NCBI GenBank assembly: GCA_963669315.1 | Contig: OY770021.1 | Coordinates: 2,852,001 to 2,916,000, forward strand | Reading direction: 5' to 3' | Source: SZUA-547 sp963669315 | GTDB taxonomy: Bacteria > Pseudomonadota > Alphaproteobacteria > Rhodobacterales > Rhodobacteraceae | DNA: 64,000 bases | Shown here: positions 17,104 to 26,384 of the stretch, piece after piece | How positions within the stretch are numbered: the first letter of the stretch is position 1 | How the letters are laid out: each line of letters starts with the position of its first letter | Notes under the pieces: generated by a model | Told to the model about the DNA's origin: nothing | What the model saw: only the letters and a program-made list of their open reading frames with translations | The model's database searches: none | Program-made: the position numbers and the translations under genes

Positions 17104-19539
17104 ATGAAAAGCCATGCCCGCGTTGTGGTGATCGGCGGAGGCGTCGTCGGCGTCTCGACTCTCTATCATCTCGCCAAAAAAGGGTGGTCCGACGTCGTTT
17201 TGGTCGAGCGGAAAGAGTTGACCTCCGGTTCCACATGGCACGCCGCGGGTCTGCTGCCGCTTTTCAACATGAGCTATTCGGTCGGGCAGATTCACAAATA
17301 TTCGGTCAAGCTCTACGGCGAGTTGCAGGCCGAAACTGGACAAGATGTCGGGCTGCGTCGCGTCGGCAATATTCGTCTGGCCACCACGCGCGACCGGATG
17401 GATGAGTATCGTCAATATTCCGGTGTGGCGAAAACCATCGGGGTACAGGTGGACTTTCTGACGCCGGACGAAGTGCGGGAAATCTGGCCTCTGGCGGTCA
17501 CGGACCGGCTGATCGGCGCGATCCGCCACCCGGAGGACGGGTATATCCAGCCTGCCGACCTGACTCAGGCGCTGGCGATCGGCGCCCGCGCGCGCGGCGC
17601 GGAGATTTATCGCAACACCAAAGTTCTTTCCATCTCCCAGAAACCCGATGACGAGTGGGTGGTCGAGACGGACAAAGGCGAGATCACCTGCGAGCATGTG
17701 ATCTCAGCCACCGGTAATTTTGCGCGGAAGACCGGCGCGATGGTGGGGCTCGACATCCCGGTCGTTCCCGTCGAGCACCAGTATATCGTTACCGAGCCGC
17801 ACCCGGAGATTCAGGCGCGCCATGCAGCGGGCCTGCCGGAGATGGGCGTGCTGCGGGAATCCGACGGCTCCTGGTATATGCGCGAAGAGGCGGGCGGACT
17901 GCTGTTGGGGCCGTACGAGGTCGGCGCGCCGGCCTGCTATGTGGACGGGCCGGACGATCAGAGCGAGTACGAGCTGTTTCAGGAGGATCTCGACCGCTTG
18001 ATGCCGCATATCGAGTCTGCGATCGCGCGCGTGCCCGCCTTTGAAGAACTGGGGGTCAAGAAGGTCTATAATGGCGCCATCGCCTATACGCCCGATGGTT
18101 CTCCCATTGTCGGCCCGGCCTGGGGCAAGCGGAATTTCTGGCTCAACGAAGGGCATTCCTTCGGCATCACCGCCGCGGGCGGCGCCGGTTGGCAGTTGGC
18201 GGAATGGATCGTCGAGGGCGAGCCCACCATAGACATGCTGGGCGTAGAGCCGCGGCGCTTCGGCGACTACGCCTCGAAAGCCTACCTCATCAAGAAGAAC
18301 GAGGAAGCCTACGCCAACGTTTTCACCGTGCACTACCCGGATGAGGAGCGTTTGGCCGCGCGACCGCTTCGCATGGCGCCTTGCTATGACCGCATGAAGG
18401 CGTCGGGCGCTGTGTTCGGGCAGAAATTTGGTTGGGAGCGGCCGAACTGGTTCGCGCCTGAAAGTATACCGCAAAAGGACCACTGGTCGTTCCGCCGCTC
18501 GGACTGGTTCGAGCATGTCGGGAACGAATGCCGCAACGTGATGGAGAATGTCGGCATTCAGGACATGACTGCCTTCGCCAAGGCGCGGGTGTCCGGGCCT
18601 GGGGCGGAAGCGTTTCTCGACCGTATGGTGGCGAACAAACTGCCAAGCAAGGCGGGGCGCATGTGTCTGGCGCATGCGCTCAACACGCGCGGTGGCGTGC
18701 ATTCGGAATTCACCATCTATCGGGAGGGGGAGGGGTCCTTCTACCTCGTCTCGGCAGGCGCGCTGCAGCGGCTGGATCACGACTGGCTGTGGCGGCGCAT
18801 GCCGCGCGACGGCTCGGTTCATTTTCAGAATCTGACCGGCGCCATGGGCGTGCTGGTCATCGCCGGGCCGAAATCGAGAACATTGTTGGAGCGGGTGTGT
18901 GGCGAAGATGTTTCGAACTCGAATTTCCGCTGGCTGACCGGCAAAGACACGACGATCGGCCTGGCGCCCGCGCGGTTGATGCGGGTGAATTTCGTCGGCG
19001 AGTTGGGTTGGGAGATTCATCACGGCCTCGAGTATCAGAACCATATTTTCGATGCTCTGGTGGAGGCGGGCGCCGATTTGGGCCTGAAACCGTTCGGCAT
19101 TCGCGCCATGGACTCGCTACGGATCGAGAAATCCTACCGCATGGTCGGCGCGGAAATGTCGATCGAATACGCAGCCTACGAATCGGGGCTGGATCGCTTC
19201 ATCCGACCGGAGAAGGGTGATTTCATCGGGCGAGACGCCTTGCTGAAATGGCGTGACGCAGGTTTGGCCAATACGTTTGCGACGCTGGAGGTCAGCGGCG
19301 CGAACAACGCCGACCCTCTGGGCAACAATCCGATCTACAGAGACGGCGAACTGGTGGGACGCGCCACGGGCGGCAATTTCGGATTTCGTGTCGGAAAATC
19401 CCTGGCGCTGGCGATGCTGAAACCGGACGTGGCCGAGATCGGCGCCGAGCTTGAGATGGATGTGCTTGGCGCGACCTGCGCCGCGCGTGTGGTTGGCGAG
19501 AGCCCCTATGACCCTGAGAACGAACGCCTTCGCGCCTGA
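17104..19539 (+). CDS. Dimethylglycine/sarcosine dehydrogenase-like flavoprotein with GcvT domain
   Basis: An 811-residue two-part enzyme. Residues 1 to about 370 are a DAO-type FAD domain with VVVIGGGVVGVSTLYHLAKK near the N-terminus and GSTWHAAGLLP, where His46 matches the covalent FAD-linking histidine of mitochondrial dimethylglycine dehydrogenase. The C-terminal half is a GcvT-type folate domain (FVGELGWEIHH, IRAMDSLRIEKSYRM) that would capture the released formaldehyde unit on THF. The expected reaction is oxidative demethylation of N,N-dimethylglycine to sarcosine; a related N-methyl amino acid is possible. ATG 17104 follows GAGGAG; ATG 17077 has no good RBS. It probably shares an operon with the two preceding folate genes. 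Confidence 0.87.
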   Translation: MKSHARVVVIGGGVVGVSTLYHLAKKGWSDVVLVERKELTSGSTWHAAGLLPLFNMSYSVGQIHKYSVKLYGELQAETGQDVGLRRVGNIRLATTRDRMDEYRQYSGVAKTIGVQVDFLTPDEVREIWPLAVTDRLIGAIRHPEDGYIQPADLTQALAIGARARGAEIYRNTKVLSISQKPDDEWVVETDKGEITCEHVISATGNFARKTGAMVGLDIPVVPVEHQYIVTEPHPEIQARHAAGLPEMGVLRESDGSWYMREEAGGLLLGPYEVGAPACYVDGPDDQSEYELFQEDLDRLMPHIESAIARVPAFEELGVKKVYNGAIAYTPDGSPIVGPAWGKRNFWLNEGHSFGITAAGGAGWQLAEWIVEGEPTIDMLGVEPRRFGDYASKAYLIKKNEEAYANVFTVHYPDEERLAARPLRMAPCYDRMKASGAVFGQKFGWERPNWFAPESIPQKDHWSFRRSDWFEHVGNECRNVMENVGIQDMTAFAKARVSGPGAEAFLDRMVANKLPSKAGRMCLAHALNTRGGVHSEFTIYREGEGSFYLVSAGALQRLDHDWLWRRMPRDGSVHFQNLTGAMGVLVIAGPKSRTLLERVCGEDVSNSNFRWLTGKDTTIGLAPARLMRVNFVGELGWEIHHGLEYQNHIFDALVEAGADLGLKPFGIRAMDSLRIEKSYRMVGAEMSIEYAAYESGLDRFIRPEKGDFIGRDALLKWRDAGLANTFATLEVSGANNADPLGNNPIYRDGELVGRATGGNFGFRVGKSLALAMLKPDVAEIGAELEMDVLGATCAARVVGESPYDPENERLRA

Positions 19540-19651
19540 TCGCTGCAAATCGATGCAGCCACAATTTTCTTGCCGCACGCGCTTGGCGCGAACAAGATCG
19601 TCCCTTGATGACTGGAGCGGCCGTTGCGCCGCGTTGATTTTCAGATGGGCG

Positions 19652-20632
19652 ATGTTCGGAGAATTGAAGGCCGGAATATCGGAAGAGGTGCAGTTCCTGC
19701 TGCTGCCCGACTTCTCGATGATGGCTTTCACCTCCTCGATCGAGCCACTGCGCGCGGCCAACCAACTGAGCGGAAAGCGGCTCTACGACTGGCGAACGCT
19801 CAGTATCGATGGCGCGCCGGTCGCGGCCAGCAATGGCGTAACTGTCAGAGTCGATGCGGGGTTAAACGCGGCTGATGAGGATGGCGCGCTGTTCGTCTGC
19901 GCGGGTCTCGGCGCTGAGCATTTCGATAATGCCGTCGTTAGCAACCAGCTGCGGCGCCTGGCGCGGCGCGGCGTTGCTCTGGGCGGCGTGTGCACCGGCG
20001 CCTACGCGCTGGCGCGGGCCGGTCTGCTGGATGGCCGGCGATGCACCATTCATTGGGAAAACGTGGAAGGCTTCGCCGAGGAGTTCCCGAAGCTTGAGAT
20101 CACCGCGACCATGTTTGAAGCGGATGGCAAGCGCTATACGTGTTCTGGCGGCACCGCGCCGCTCGACATGATGATCAATTCCATCGCGCTGGACCATGGC
20201 GACGATCTGGCCGTCGGCGTCGCCGAATTTTTATTGCACAACGTGGTGCGTCATCCGCACGACATGCAGCGTATGCCGTTGCAGCACCGTACGGGGATCT
20301 CCCACCCGAAGCTTCTGGCGGTGATCGCGCATATGGAGGCCTATGTGGAAAACCCGGTCTCTGTGCATGAGCTTGCGGCCTCGGTGAACCTGTCGGACCG
20401 GCAGCTGGAGCGGTTGTTTCGCGAGCGCCTCGACCAGACGCCGTCGCGCTATTACCTCGAACTTCGGTTGCAGCGCGCTAGGCTGCTGTTGCTGCAGACC
20501 TCCATGTCGATCTCTCAGATCTCGGTCGCGTCCGGTTTTACCTCAGCGTCTCATTTCACGCGTTCGTATCGCGAATTCTTCATGAAGACGCCGAGCGGAG
20601 AGCGGCGCGCGCCTGAGCGCGTGCCGCATTAG
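19652..20632 (+). CDS. GlxA-family AraC-type transcriptional regulator (GbdR-like)
   Basis: A 326-residue regulator with an N-terminal DJ-1/PfpI-like ligand domain (about 10-185) and a C-terminal double helix-turn-helix AraC domain (about 222-320; VSVHELAASVNLSDRQLERL and a second helix pair SISQISVASGFTSASHFTRS). The nucleophile-elbow cysteine is kept in GGVCTGAYALA. GbdR, SouR and CdhR of Pseudomonas, which sense glycine betaine/dimethylglycine, sarcosine and carnitine, have this architecture. Its place between the dimethylglycine-dehydrogenase-like gene and soxBDAG makes it the likely activator of this cluster. The ATG 19652 RBS is weak; upstream residues do not look family-like. Confidence 0.88.
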   Translation: MFGELKAGISEEVQFLLLPDFSMMAFTSSIEPLRAANQLSGKRLYDWRTLSIDGAPVAASNGVTVRVDAGLNAADEDGALFVCAGLGAEHFDNAVVSNQLRRLARRGVALGGVCTGAYALARAGLLDGRRCTIHWENVEGFAEEFPKLEITATMFEADGKRYTCSGGTAPLDMMINSIALDHGDDLAVGVAEFLLHNVVRHPHDMQRMPLQHRTGISHPKLLAVIAHMEAYVENPVSVHELAASVNLSDRQLERLFRERLDQTPSRYYLELRLQRARLLLLQTSMSISQISVASGFTSASHFTRSYREFFMKTPSGERRAPERVPH

Positions 20633-20753
20633 GCTACGATTGAGCCGCATACAGGCGCATGTCGGATCTAGGCAAGGCTACGTCGCCCAGGCGCCATCGA
20701 TAAAAGTCTGGATCGTCAAGAATTAAAAGGAAGCCGAATAGGACAGAGCAGGA

Positions 20754-22010
20754 ATGACGCGCGAACGATATTCATGGCTGAGGCTTCTGCGGGAAGGGAT
20801 CGGCCGCGGCAGAGGCTGGTCGCCTGTCTGGCGCGAAGCCCGGCCAAAATCCGCCTACGATGCGGTGATCATCGGCGGCGGCGGGCATGGCTGCGCCACG
20901 GCTTATTACCTCGCCAAAGAGCACGGACTGACCAATATCGCGATCCTCGAGAAGGGCTGGATCGGCGGCGGCAACGCTGGGCGCAACACGACGATCATTC
21001 GGTCTAACTACCTCTATGACGAGAGCGCGGCGATCTATGACCACGCGCTTAACCTTTGGAAAGGACTCGGCCGCGAGCTGAACTTCAACATCATGATGAG
21101 CCATCGTGGCGTGCTGAATCTCGCGCATGACGACAACGAGATGCGCCAGCTCAAGCGCCGGGTGGAGGCGAACCGGCTGAACGGCGTCGACGCGGAATGG
21201 CTGGATGCAAAGCAAGTCGGCGAATACTGCCCGGTGCTCGATGTGTCAGACCGGCCGCGATATCCGGTTCTCGGCGCAACGCTGCAGCGATCTGGTGGCG
21301 TGAATCGGCACGACGCTGTCGTTTGGGGCTATGCGCGCGCGGCCGATGCGCTGGGCGTCGATATCCTTCAAAATTGTGAGGTCACGGGGCTTCGGATTGA
21401 AAATGGCCGCATCGAAGGTGTTGAGACGACCCTTGGCGAAATCCGAACTCCAAAAGTCGCCAGCGTCGCGGCCGGACACACCAGCGTTATCGGAGAAATG
21501 GCGGGCCTGCGCCTGCCGATCGAAAGCCATCCGCTGCAGGCGCTGGTCTCCGAGCCGATCAAGCCGGTTCTGGATTGCGTCGTTATGTCAAACGCCGTGC
21601 ACGCTTATTGCAGCCAGTCCGACAAGGGAGAGCTGGTGATCGGTGCGGGGATCGATCATCACATCTCCTACACGCAGCGCGGTTCCTTTAACGTCATTGA
21701 GGAAGAAGTTGCCGCGCTGCTTGAGTTGTTCCCGACCTTCTCTCGCCTCAGGATGCTGCGGCATTGGGGCGGGATCGTGGATGTTTGCCCCGACGCCAGC
21801 GCGATAATCTCGAAAACTCCGGTCAAAGGTTTTTATGTCAATGGCGGCTGGGGCACAGGCGGGTGGAAGGCCACGCCTGGCTCGGGACATGTCTTCGCTG
21901 ATCTTGTCGCCAATGACGAGCCGAACGAGATCGCCGCGCCGTTTACGTTGGAGCGGTTCGTCACTGGCAAACTTGTCGCTGAGCATGGCGCCGCCGCCGT
22001 GGCGCATTAG
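20754..22010 (+). CDS. soxB: Sarcosine oxidase beta subunit, set 1
   Basis: A 418-residue catalytic subunit of heterotetrameric sarcosine oxidase, which converts sarcosine, O2 and THF to glycine, H2O2 and 5,10-methylene-THF. The FAD-binding motif is [20 protein letters not shown] (about 38-57), followed by [20 protein letters not shown]. The [13 protein letters not shown] region holds His186, a plausible match to the covalent FMN-binding histidine of the family. The C-terminal [20 protein letters not shown] stretch is typical. It opens the co-directional set soxB-soxD-soxA-soxG with gaps or overlaps of 10 bases or less. The GlxA-family regulator immediately upstream probably controls it. Confidence 0.95.
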   Translation: MTRERYSWLRLLREGIGRGRGWSPVWREARPKSAYDAVIIGGGGHGCATAYYLAKEHGLTNIAILEKGWIGGGNAGRNTTIIRSNYLYDESAAIYDHALNLWKGLGRELNFNIMMSHRGVLNLAHDDNEMRQLKRRVEANRLNGVDAEWLDAKQVGEYCPVLDVSDRPRYPVLGATLQRSGGVNRHDAVVWGYARAADALGVDILQNCEVTGLRIENGRIEGVETTLGEIRTPKVASVAAGHTSVIGEMAGLRLPIESHPLQALVSEPIKPVLDCVVMSNAVHAYCSQSDKGELVIGAGIDHHISYTQRGSFNVIEEEVAALLELFPTFSRLRMLRHWGGIVDVCPDASAIISKTPVKGFYVNGGWGTGGWKATPGSGHVFADLVANDEPNEIAAPFTLERFVTGKLVAEHGAAAVAH

Positions 22011-22020
22011 GGGGCGGACG

Positions 22021-22383
22021 ATGTTTCTGATTACCTGCCCTTATTGCGGCCCGCGCGACCAGAGCGAATTCCATAATGGCGGAGAGGCGCATATCGCCCG
22101 ACCGAAAGGGCCGGAGGCGCTGACCGATGAGGAATGGGCCGAATTTGTCTTCATGCGCTCGAACACAAAGGGCGTATTCGCTGAGCGATGGCGGCATGAG
22201 GCGGGTTGCCGGAAATGGTTCAACGCGCTGCGCAACACGGCGACTGACGAGTTTTTGGCGTTCTACCGGATGGGTGAGCAGCCGCCTTCGGTGACAGGGC
22301 AAGACCTGCCGACGCCCGCGGGCGAGCCGGATATCGGCTCGGGCGCGGATTCGACCAAAGTGTTGCGGGAGGGCGGGGAATGA
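22021..22383 (+). CDS. soxD: Sarcosine oxidase delta subunit, set 1 (zinc type)
   Basis: A 120-residue small subunit starting MFLITCPYCGPRDQSEF. Cys6, Cys9, His59 and Cys63 fall exactly where the structural zinc ligands of known delta subunits lie. It stabilises the complex and is not catalytic. The gene starts 10 bases after soxB, and its stop overlaps the soxA start (ATGA, 22380-22383), indicating translational coupling. The tail beyond residue 95 (EQPPSVTGQDLPTPAGEPDI) is longer than in the second copy at 55421-55708 and looks disordered. Confidence 0.95.
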   Translation: MFLITCPYCGPRDQSEFHNGGEAHIARPKGPEALTDEEWAEFVFMRSNTKGVFAERWRHEAGCRKWFNALRNTATDEFLAFYRMGEQPPSVTGQDLPTPAGEPDIGSGADSTKVLREGGE

Positions 22384-25382
22384 CTGCTCAACCCTATCGC
22401 CTGCGTGCTAGCATTATGGTCGAAGACGCTGAAACGGTGCGGTTCCGCTTTGACGGGCGCGAATACACCGGTTTCAAGGGTGACACGCTCGCCTCGGCTC
22501 TGTTGGCCAATGGCGTGCACATGGTTGCGCGCAGTTTCAAATATCACCGCCCGCGCGGAATTCTGAGCGCCGGATCGGAAGATCCTGCGGCGCTCGTGCA
22601 GGTCGGGCGGGGCGCCGAGACGCTGCCCAACACCCGAGCGACCGAGTTAGAGATCTATGACGGGTTAGAGGCCTTTCCCCAGAACTGCTGGCCGTCTCTG
22701 AATTTCGACATCAGAGAAGTTAACGATGTTTTCTCGCGATTCATGCCTGCGGGCTTTTACTACAAGACTTTCTTCAACTGGATGCGGGTTGAGGGACTGA
22801 TCCGGAAAAGCGCCGGGCTTGGCGTCTGTCCAAACGCGCCTGATCCGGACCGTTATGAGCATGTGAACCGCCATTGCGACGTGCTGGTGGTCGGCGGAGG
22901 GCCGGCGGGTCTGGCGGCGGCCCGAACGGTGGCGGCGACTGGCGCGCGGGTGATTCTGTGTGAGGAAACCCAGGCGCTGGGCGGCCGGTTGCTGTCGGAA
23001 GCGGACGGCGCCAGCAAAATCGACGGCATCGGCGCGCGGGACTGGATCGCGCAGGTTCGTCAAGAGTTGGAGAAAGCGCCCGACGCGACTGTACTGACGC
23101 GGACTTGCTGCTTTGGTTATCACCCGGATAATTGGCTGGTGCTGGAGGAGGCGATGCAGGCGCATCTGCCGCCAAATCAGCGCGATGACAAGCTTTCGAT
23201 GCGGCGCTTGTGGCGAGTGCGCGCCAAACAGGTCGTGTTGGCGAGCGGCGCGATCGAGCGCCCCTTGGTATTTCATGGCAACGACCGGCCCGGCGTGATG
23301 TTGGCGGGCGCCGTGCGCACATATATCCATCGCTACGGGGTAACGCCGGGACGGAAAGCGGTAGTCTTCGCCAACAATTCGTCGGCATGGGAGACTGCGT
23401 TCGACCTATTGGGCGCGGGCGCGGAGGTCGCGGCGATCATCGACACCCGCGCCGAGCCCGGTGAGGCGCTGCTGGCGCGCGCGCGTGAACTTGACGTACC
23501 TGTGAAATCCTCCTCGACCGTTGTGGGCTCAAGAGGTCGTAAGCGCGTACGCTCCGTCGCAGTGCAGGAAATGACCACGGAGGGAAATCTGATCGGCGCG
23601 CCGGAGAAGATTTCCTGCGATCTTCTCGCCGTCTCTGGCGGGTGGTCGCCCAATGTCGCGCTGTTTTCTCAGTCGCGCGGCAAGCTGAGCTACGATGCCA
23701 TGATCGCCGGATTCCGCCCCTTTCAATCCTGGCAGGCGGAGCGCTCGGTGGGTGCGGCGAATGGCGCATTCTCGCTCGTAGATTGCTTGGCTGAAGGGGC
23801 AAAGGCAGGAGCGGATGCCGCCGCCAACGCAGGGTTCGACATTGACCGGCCGGCCGCGCCGGCTGTCTCGGACAGCCCCGAGTTCAACATTTCGCCCGCA
23901 TGGATGCTTCCTCACGCGCCGTCCGAGGGACGGTCCCGCGCGTTCGTCGATTTGCACAACGACGTCACCGCCTCCGATCTGAAAATGGCGGTGCGAGAGG
24001 GATATCGCTCCGTCGAACACGCCAAGCGCTACACCACGACCGGAATGGGTACCGATCAGGGCAAGACCGCGAGCGTCAACGCCTTCGGCATTCTGTCTGA
24101 GGTATTGGAGAGACCCATTCCCGAAGTCGGCGTCACCACCTTTCGGCCGCCCTTCAAGCCGATAAGCTTCGGCGCCATCGCGGGTCAGCATGTGGGCGAG
24201 AATTTCCACGCTCGTCGGAAGACCCCGATGCATGATTGCCATATTGAGGCGGGGGCCGAGTTTGAGCCGGTCGGCGACTGGCTGCGCGCCCGCACCTATC
24301 CAAAGAATGGCGAGAGCGTCGGACAGGCGGTGCAGCGCGAGAGTCTGGCCGCGCGTACCGATGCGGGCGTACTTGACGCTTCGACGCTGGGCAAGATCGA
24401 TATCAAGGGGCCGGATGCGCGCGAGTTCCTGAATCGGGTCTACACCAACGACTGGATGAAGCTGGCGCCGGGCCGCTGCCGTTACGGACTGATGCTGAAT
24501 GAAGACGGTATGGTGTTCGATGATGGGGTCACGGCCTGCCTCGCCGATGATCATTTCCACATGACCACGACAACTGGCGGAGCGGCCGGTGTGCTGACAT
24601 GGCTGGAGGATTACCTTCAGACTGAATGGCCAGAGTTGAAGGTTTATCTCACCTCGGTGACCGAACAGTGGGCTGTCGCCGCCATTTGCGGGCCGAAGAG
24701 CCGGGAGATCGTCGCCGAACTATTCGATGATATCGACCCGGATCCCGCTACATTCGAATTTATGTCATGGCGTGAGGACCATATCGACGGAATACCGGTT
24801 CGGGTGTTCCGCATCTCGTTCACCGGCGAGCTTTCCTACGAAATCAACATTCCGGCGCGCTACGGCCATTGGTTATGGCAACAGATCTTGGAGGCTGGCG
24901 CGCCTCATCGTATCACGCCTTACGGCACCGATGCGATGCACCTGCTCAGAGCGGAAAAAGGTTTTGTTATCGTCGGGCAAGACACAGACGGAACGGTGAC
25001 GCCGCATGATCTGGGTATGAGTTGGGCAGTGAAGAAATCCGGCGACTTCATTGGCCGCCGCTCCCTCAGCCGATCGGACACCGCGCGCGACGGTCGGCGG
25101 CAATTTGTTGGGCTTTTGTCCGAAGAGCCTAGTTGGGTGATCCCGGAAGGCGCACAGATTATCGCCGGGCCGCAGGAAACGCTGCCGCGCACGCTGATGA
25201 TTGGTCACGTCACATCAAGTTATTTCAGCCCAAATCTGGCGCGCTCTATTTCGCTGGCGCTGATCGAGGGCGGGTTGTCGCGGATGGGCGAGACGGTTCA
25301 TGTCGCGCGGCCGGGTCTGCCGCCCGCCGCCGCCACGATCGGTGGCGTCAATTTCCTGAGCGAAGGGGAGGGGGCGGCATGA
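22380..25382 (+). CDS. soxA: Sarcosine oxidase alpha subunit, set 1
   Basis: A 1000-residue subunit. The N-terminal ferredoxin-like fold (about 15-105; FKGDTLASALLANGVHMVAR) lacks a cluster ligand set. A NAD-binding Rossmann domain follows (VLVVGGGPAGLAAARTVAAT, about 166-185). A central domain leads to the YTTTGMGTDQGKTASVNAF segment near 555-575, and the C-terminal GcvT-like domain (about 600-990) binds folate. It carries the non-covalent NAD and the THF site where methylene-THF is made. It overlaps soxD and soxG by 4 bases each. Length and motif order agree with family norms, and no frameshift was seen. Confidence 0.95.
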   Translation: MTAQPYRLRASIMVEDAETVRFRFDGREYTGFKGDTLASALLANGVHMVARSFKYHRPRGILSAGSEDPAALVQVGRGAETLPNTRATELEIYDGLEAFPQNCWPSLNFDIREVNDVFSRFMPAGFYYKTFFNWMRVEGLIRKSAGLGVCPNAPDPDRYEHVNRHCDVLVVGGGPAGLAAARTVAATGARVILCEETQALGGRLLSEADGASKIDGIGARDWIAQVRQELEKAPDATVLTRTCCFGYHPDNWLVLEEAMQAHLPPNQRDDKLSMRRLWRVRAKQVVLASGAIERPLVFHGNDRPGVMLAGAVRTYIHRYGVTPGRKAVVFANNSSAWETAFDLLGAGAEVAAIIDTRAEPGEALLARARELDVPVKSSSTVVGSRGRKRVRSVAVQEMTTEGNLIGAPEKISCDLLAVSGGWSPNVALFSQSRGKLSYDAMIAGFRPFQSWQAERSVGAANGAFSLVDCLAEGAKAGADAAANAGFDIDRPAAPAVSDSPEFNISPAWMLPHAPSEGRSRAFVDLHNDVTASDLKMAVREGYRSVEHAKRYTTTGMGTDQGKTASVNAFGILSEVLERPIPEVGVTTFRPPFKPISFGAIAGQHVGENFHARRKTPMHDCHIEAGAEFEPVGDWLRARTYPKNGESVGQAVQRESLAARTDAGVLDASTLGKIDIKGPDAREFLNRVYTNDWMKLAPGRCRYGLMLNEDGMVFDDGVTACLADDHFHMTTTTGGAAGVLTWLEDYLQTEWPELKVYLTSVTEQWAVAAICGPKSREIVAELFDDIDPDPATFEFMSWREDHIDGIPVRVFRISFTGELSYEINIPARYGHWLWQQILEAGAPHRITPYGTDAMHLLRAEKGFVIVGQDTDGTVTPHDLGMSWAVKKSGDFIGRRSLSRSDTARDGRRQFVGLLSEEPSWVIPEGAQIIAGPQETLPRTLMIGHVTSSYFSPNLARSISLALIEGGLSRMGETVHVARPGLPPAAATIGGVNFLSEGEGAA

Positions 25383-26017
25383 TCGATCCTCGTTGGCTTT
25401 CTCCGCTCGTCTCTCACGCGCCGATTAGTGCAGGCGACAATGTGCGTATCGCTGAGAAGCCATATCTGGGCGCGCTTCTCCTGCGCGGCGACCTCGCTGA
25501 GATTGGCGATAATGCGGCGGACGTATTGGGCGCCAGCCTGCCTGCTGCGGTGGGCGAGACAGCCATCGGGACTGGCGCTTCCGCGATGTGGGTATCGCCG
25601 GACGAGTGGCTTCTGGTCTCGCCTACTGGCGCGGAGCAGGTTCTAATCGGTAGTCTTGAGCAGGCGCTGGCCGGGACGCATCATCAGGTCGTCGACGTTT
25701 CGGACTATTACACCGCGGTGGATATCAGCGGCCGCCGTGCGCGCGACTTGCTCTCGAAGCTATTGGTCGCAGACCTGCACCCGCGCGCGTTCGCGGCGCA
25801 GCGGGCGGTCGCTACGGTCCTCGCAAAAGCCAGTGTCTGGGTCTGGATGTTGTCGGTTGAGGAGGGCGTTGCTGACCCGACCTTCCGAATTTTCGTCCGG
25901 CGCTCCATGGCCCACTATGTATGGGGGCTTCTGGCCAGTGCGGCGCGCGAATGGGGGGCAAGATCTGATGCGCCTGGTAGTCAAAGAGTCGCGCATGACC
26001 CCCGGAGTCCAAGTTGA
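25379..26017 (+). CDS. soxG: Sarcosine oxidase gamma subunit, set 1
   Basis: A 212-residue subunit that packs against the alpha subunit folate domain. Its family features are weakly conserved: MWVSPDEWLLVSPTG, then VVDVSDYYTAVDISGRRARDLLSKL and FRIFVRRSMAHYVWGLL. The start ATG overlaps the soxA stop as ATGA (25379-25382), which fixes the start. The last 20 residues or so (ARSDAPGSQRVAHDP) look unstructured. A 367-base gap follows before the BCCT gene. Confidence 0.9.
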   Translation: MIDPRWLSPLVSHAPISAGDNVRIAEKPYLGALLLRGDLAEIGDNAADVLGASLPAAVGETAIGTGASAMWVSPDEWLLVSPTGAEQVLIGSLEQALAGTHHQVVDVSDYYTAVDISGRRARDLLSKLLVADLHPRAFAAQRAVATVLAKASVWVWMLSVEEGVADPTFRIFVRRSMAHYVWGLLASAAREWGARSDAPGSQRVAHDPRSPS

Positions 26018-26384
26018 AAGGCGGTGAGCAAAACAAGAGGAGCTTGGTGAAAGCCTTTGAGGCGTGTTAACTATCGTGAAGTCGCAAGATAATCTTGCCT
26101 GGTTTCGTGGAACTTAAGTCAGGCGAGCGAGGTCTTTCTCGGCAAAAATGAAAATTCACCCGGATCACTACAATAGGGTGGGTTGTCAGTTTAGAGAGAT
26201 TTTCGAAACTCTACGCTGTTTAGGAAGAGAACAGCGCAATTATAGCGATCGGCGTCCGGCGGTTTAACCGTGGCGGGATCGCCAGGTATTCCAGCGTTTG
26301 AGTTGCTCGCGGGCCAGCCTCGCGCGTTTCGGATTAATAACTCAGAAGGACGGCCGACAGAGCCGCCCGGTAAAGGGAGAGATC
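26018..26384. other. Intergenic region between soxG and the BCCT transporter
   Basis: No convincing gene. It holds a perfect 15-bp palindrome (26084-26098) and an imperfect stem CTTGCCTG (26094-26101) / CAGGCGAG (26120-26127), which overlaps it. The last bases, GGGAGAG near 26375, are the RBS of the transporter. The length and the palindrome suggest a separate promoter for the transporter gene. Confidence 0.6.
26084..26098. promoter_or_regulatory. Perfect 15-bp palindrome, possible operator
   Basis: GCAAGATAATCTTGC has perfect 7-bp arms around a single central A. It lies 287 bases before the BCCT start and 67 bases after soxG. It is too short and AT-rich for a terminator and has no T-run, so a dimeric regulator site is the more likely reading. 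Confidence 0.4.

Noticed and set aside
17704..19044. 446-residue open frame on the - strand opposite the dimethylglycine-dehydrogenase-like gene
   Set aside because: It has no recognisable domain or RBS and is fully covered by a well-supported + strand gene.
19542..19559. GCTGCA/TGCAGC hairpin just after the dimethylglycine-dehydrogenase-like gene as a terminator
   Set aside because: The stem is only 6 bp and is not followed directly by a T-run. It may be chance, so it was not listed as a feature.
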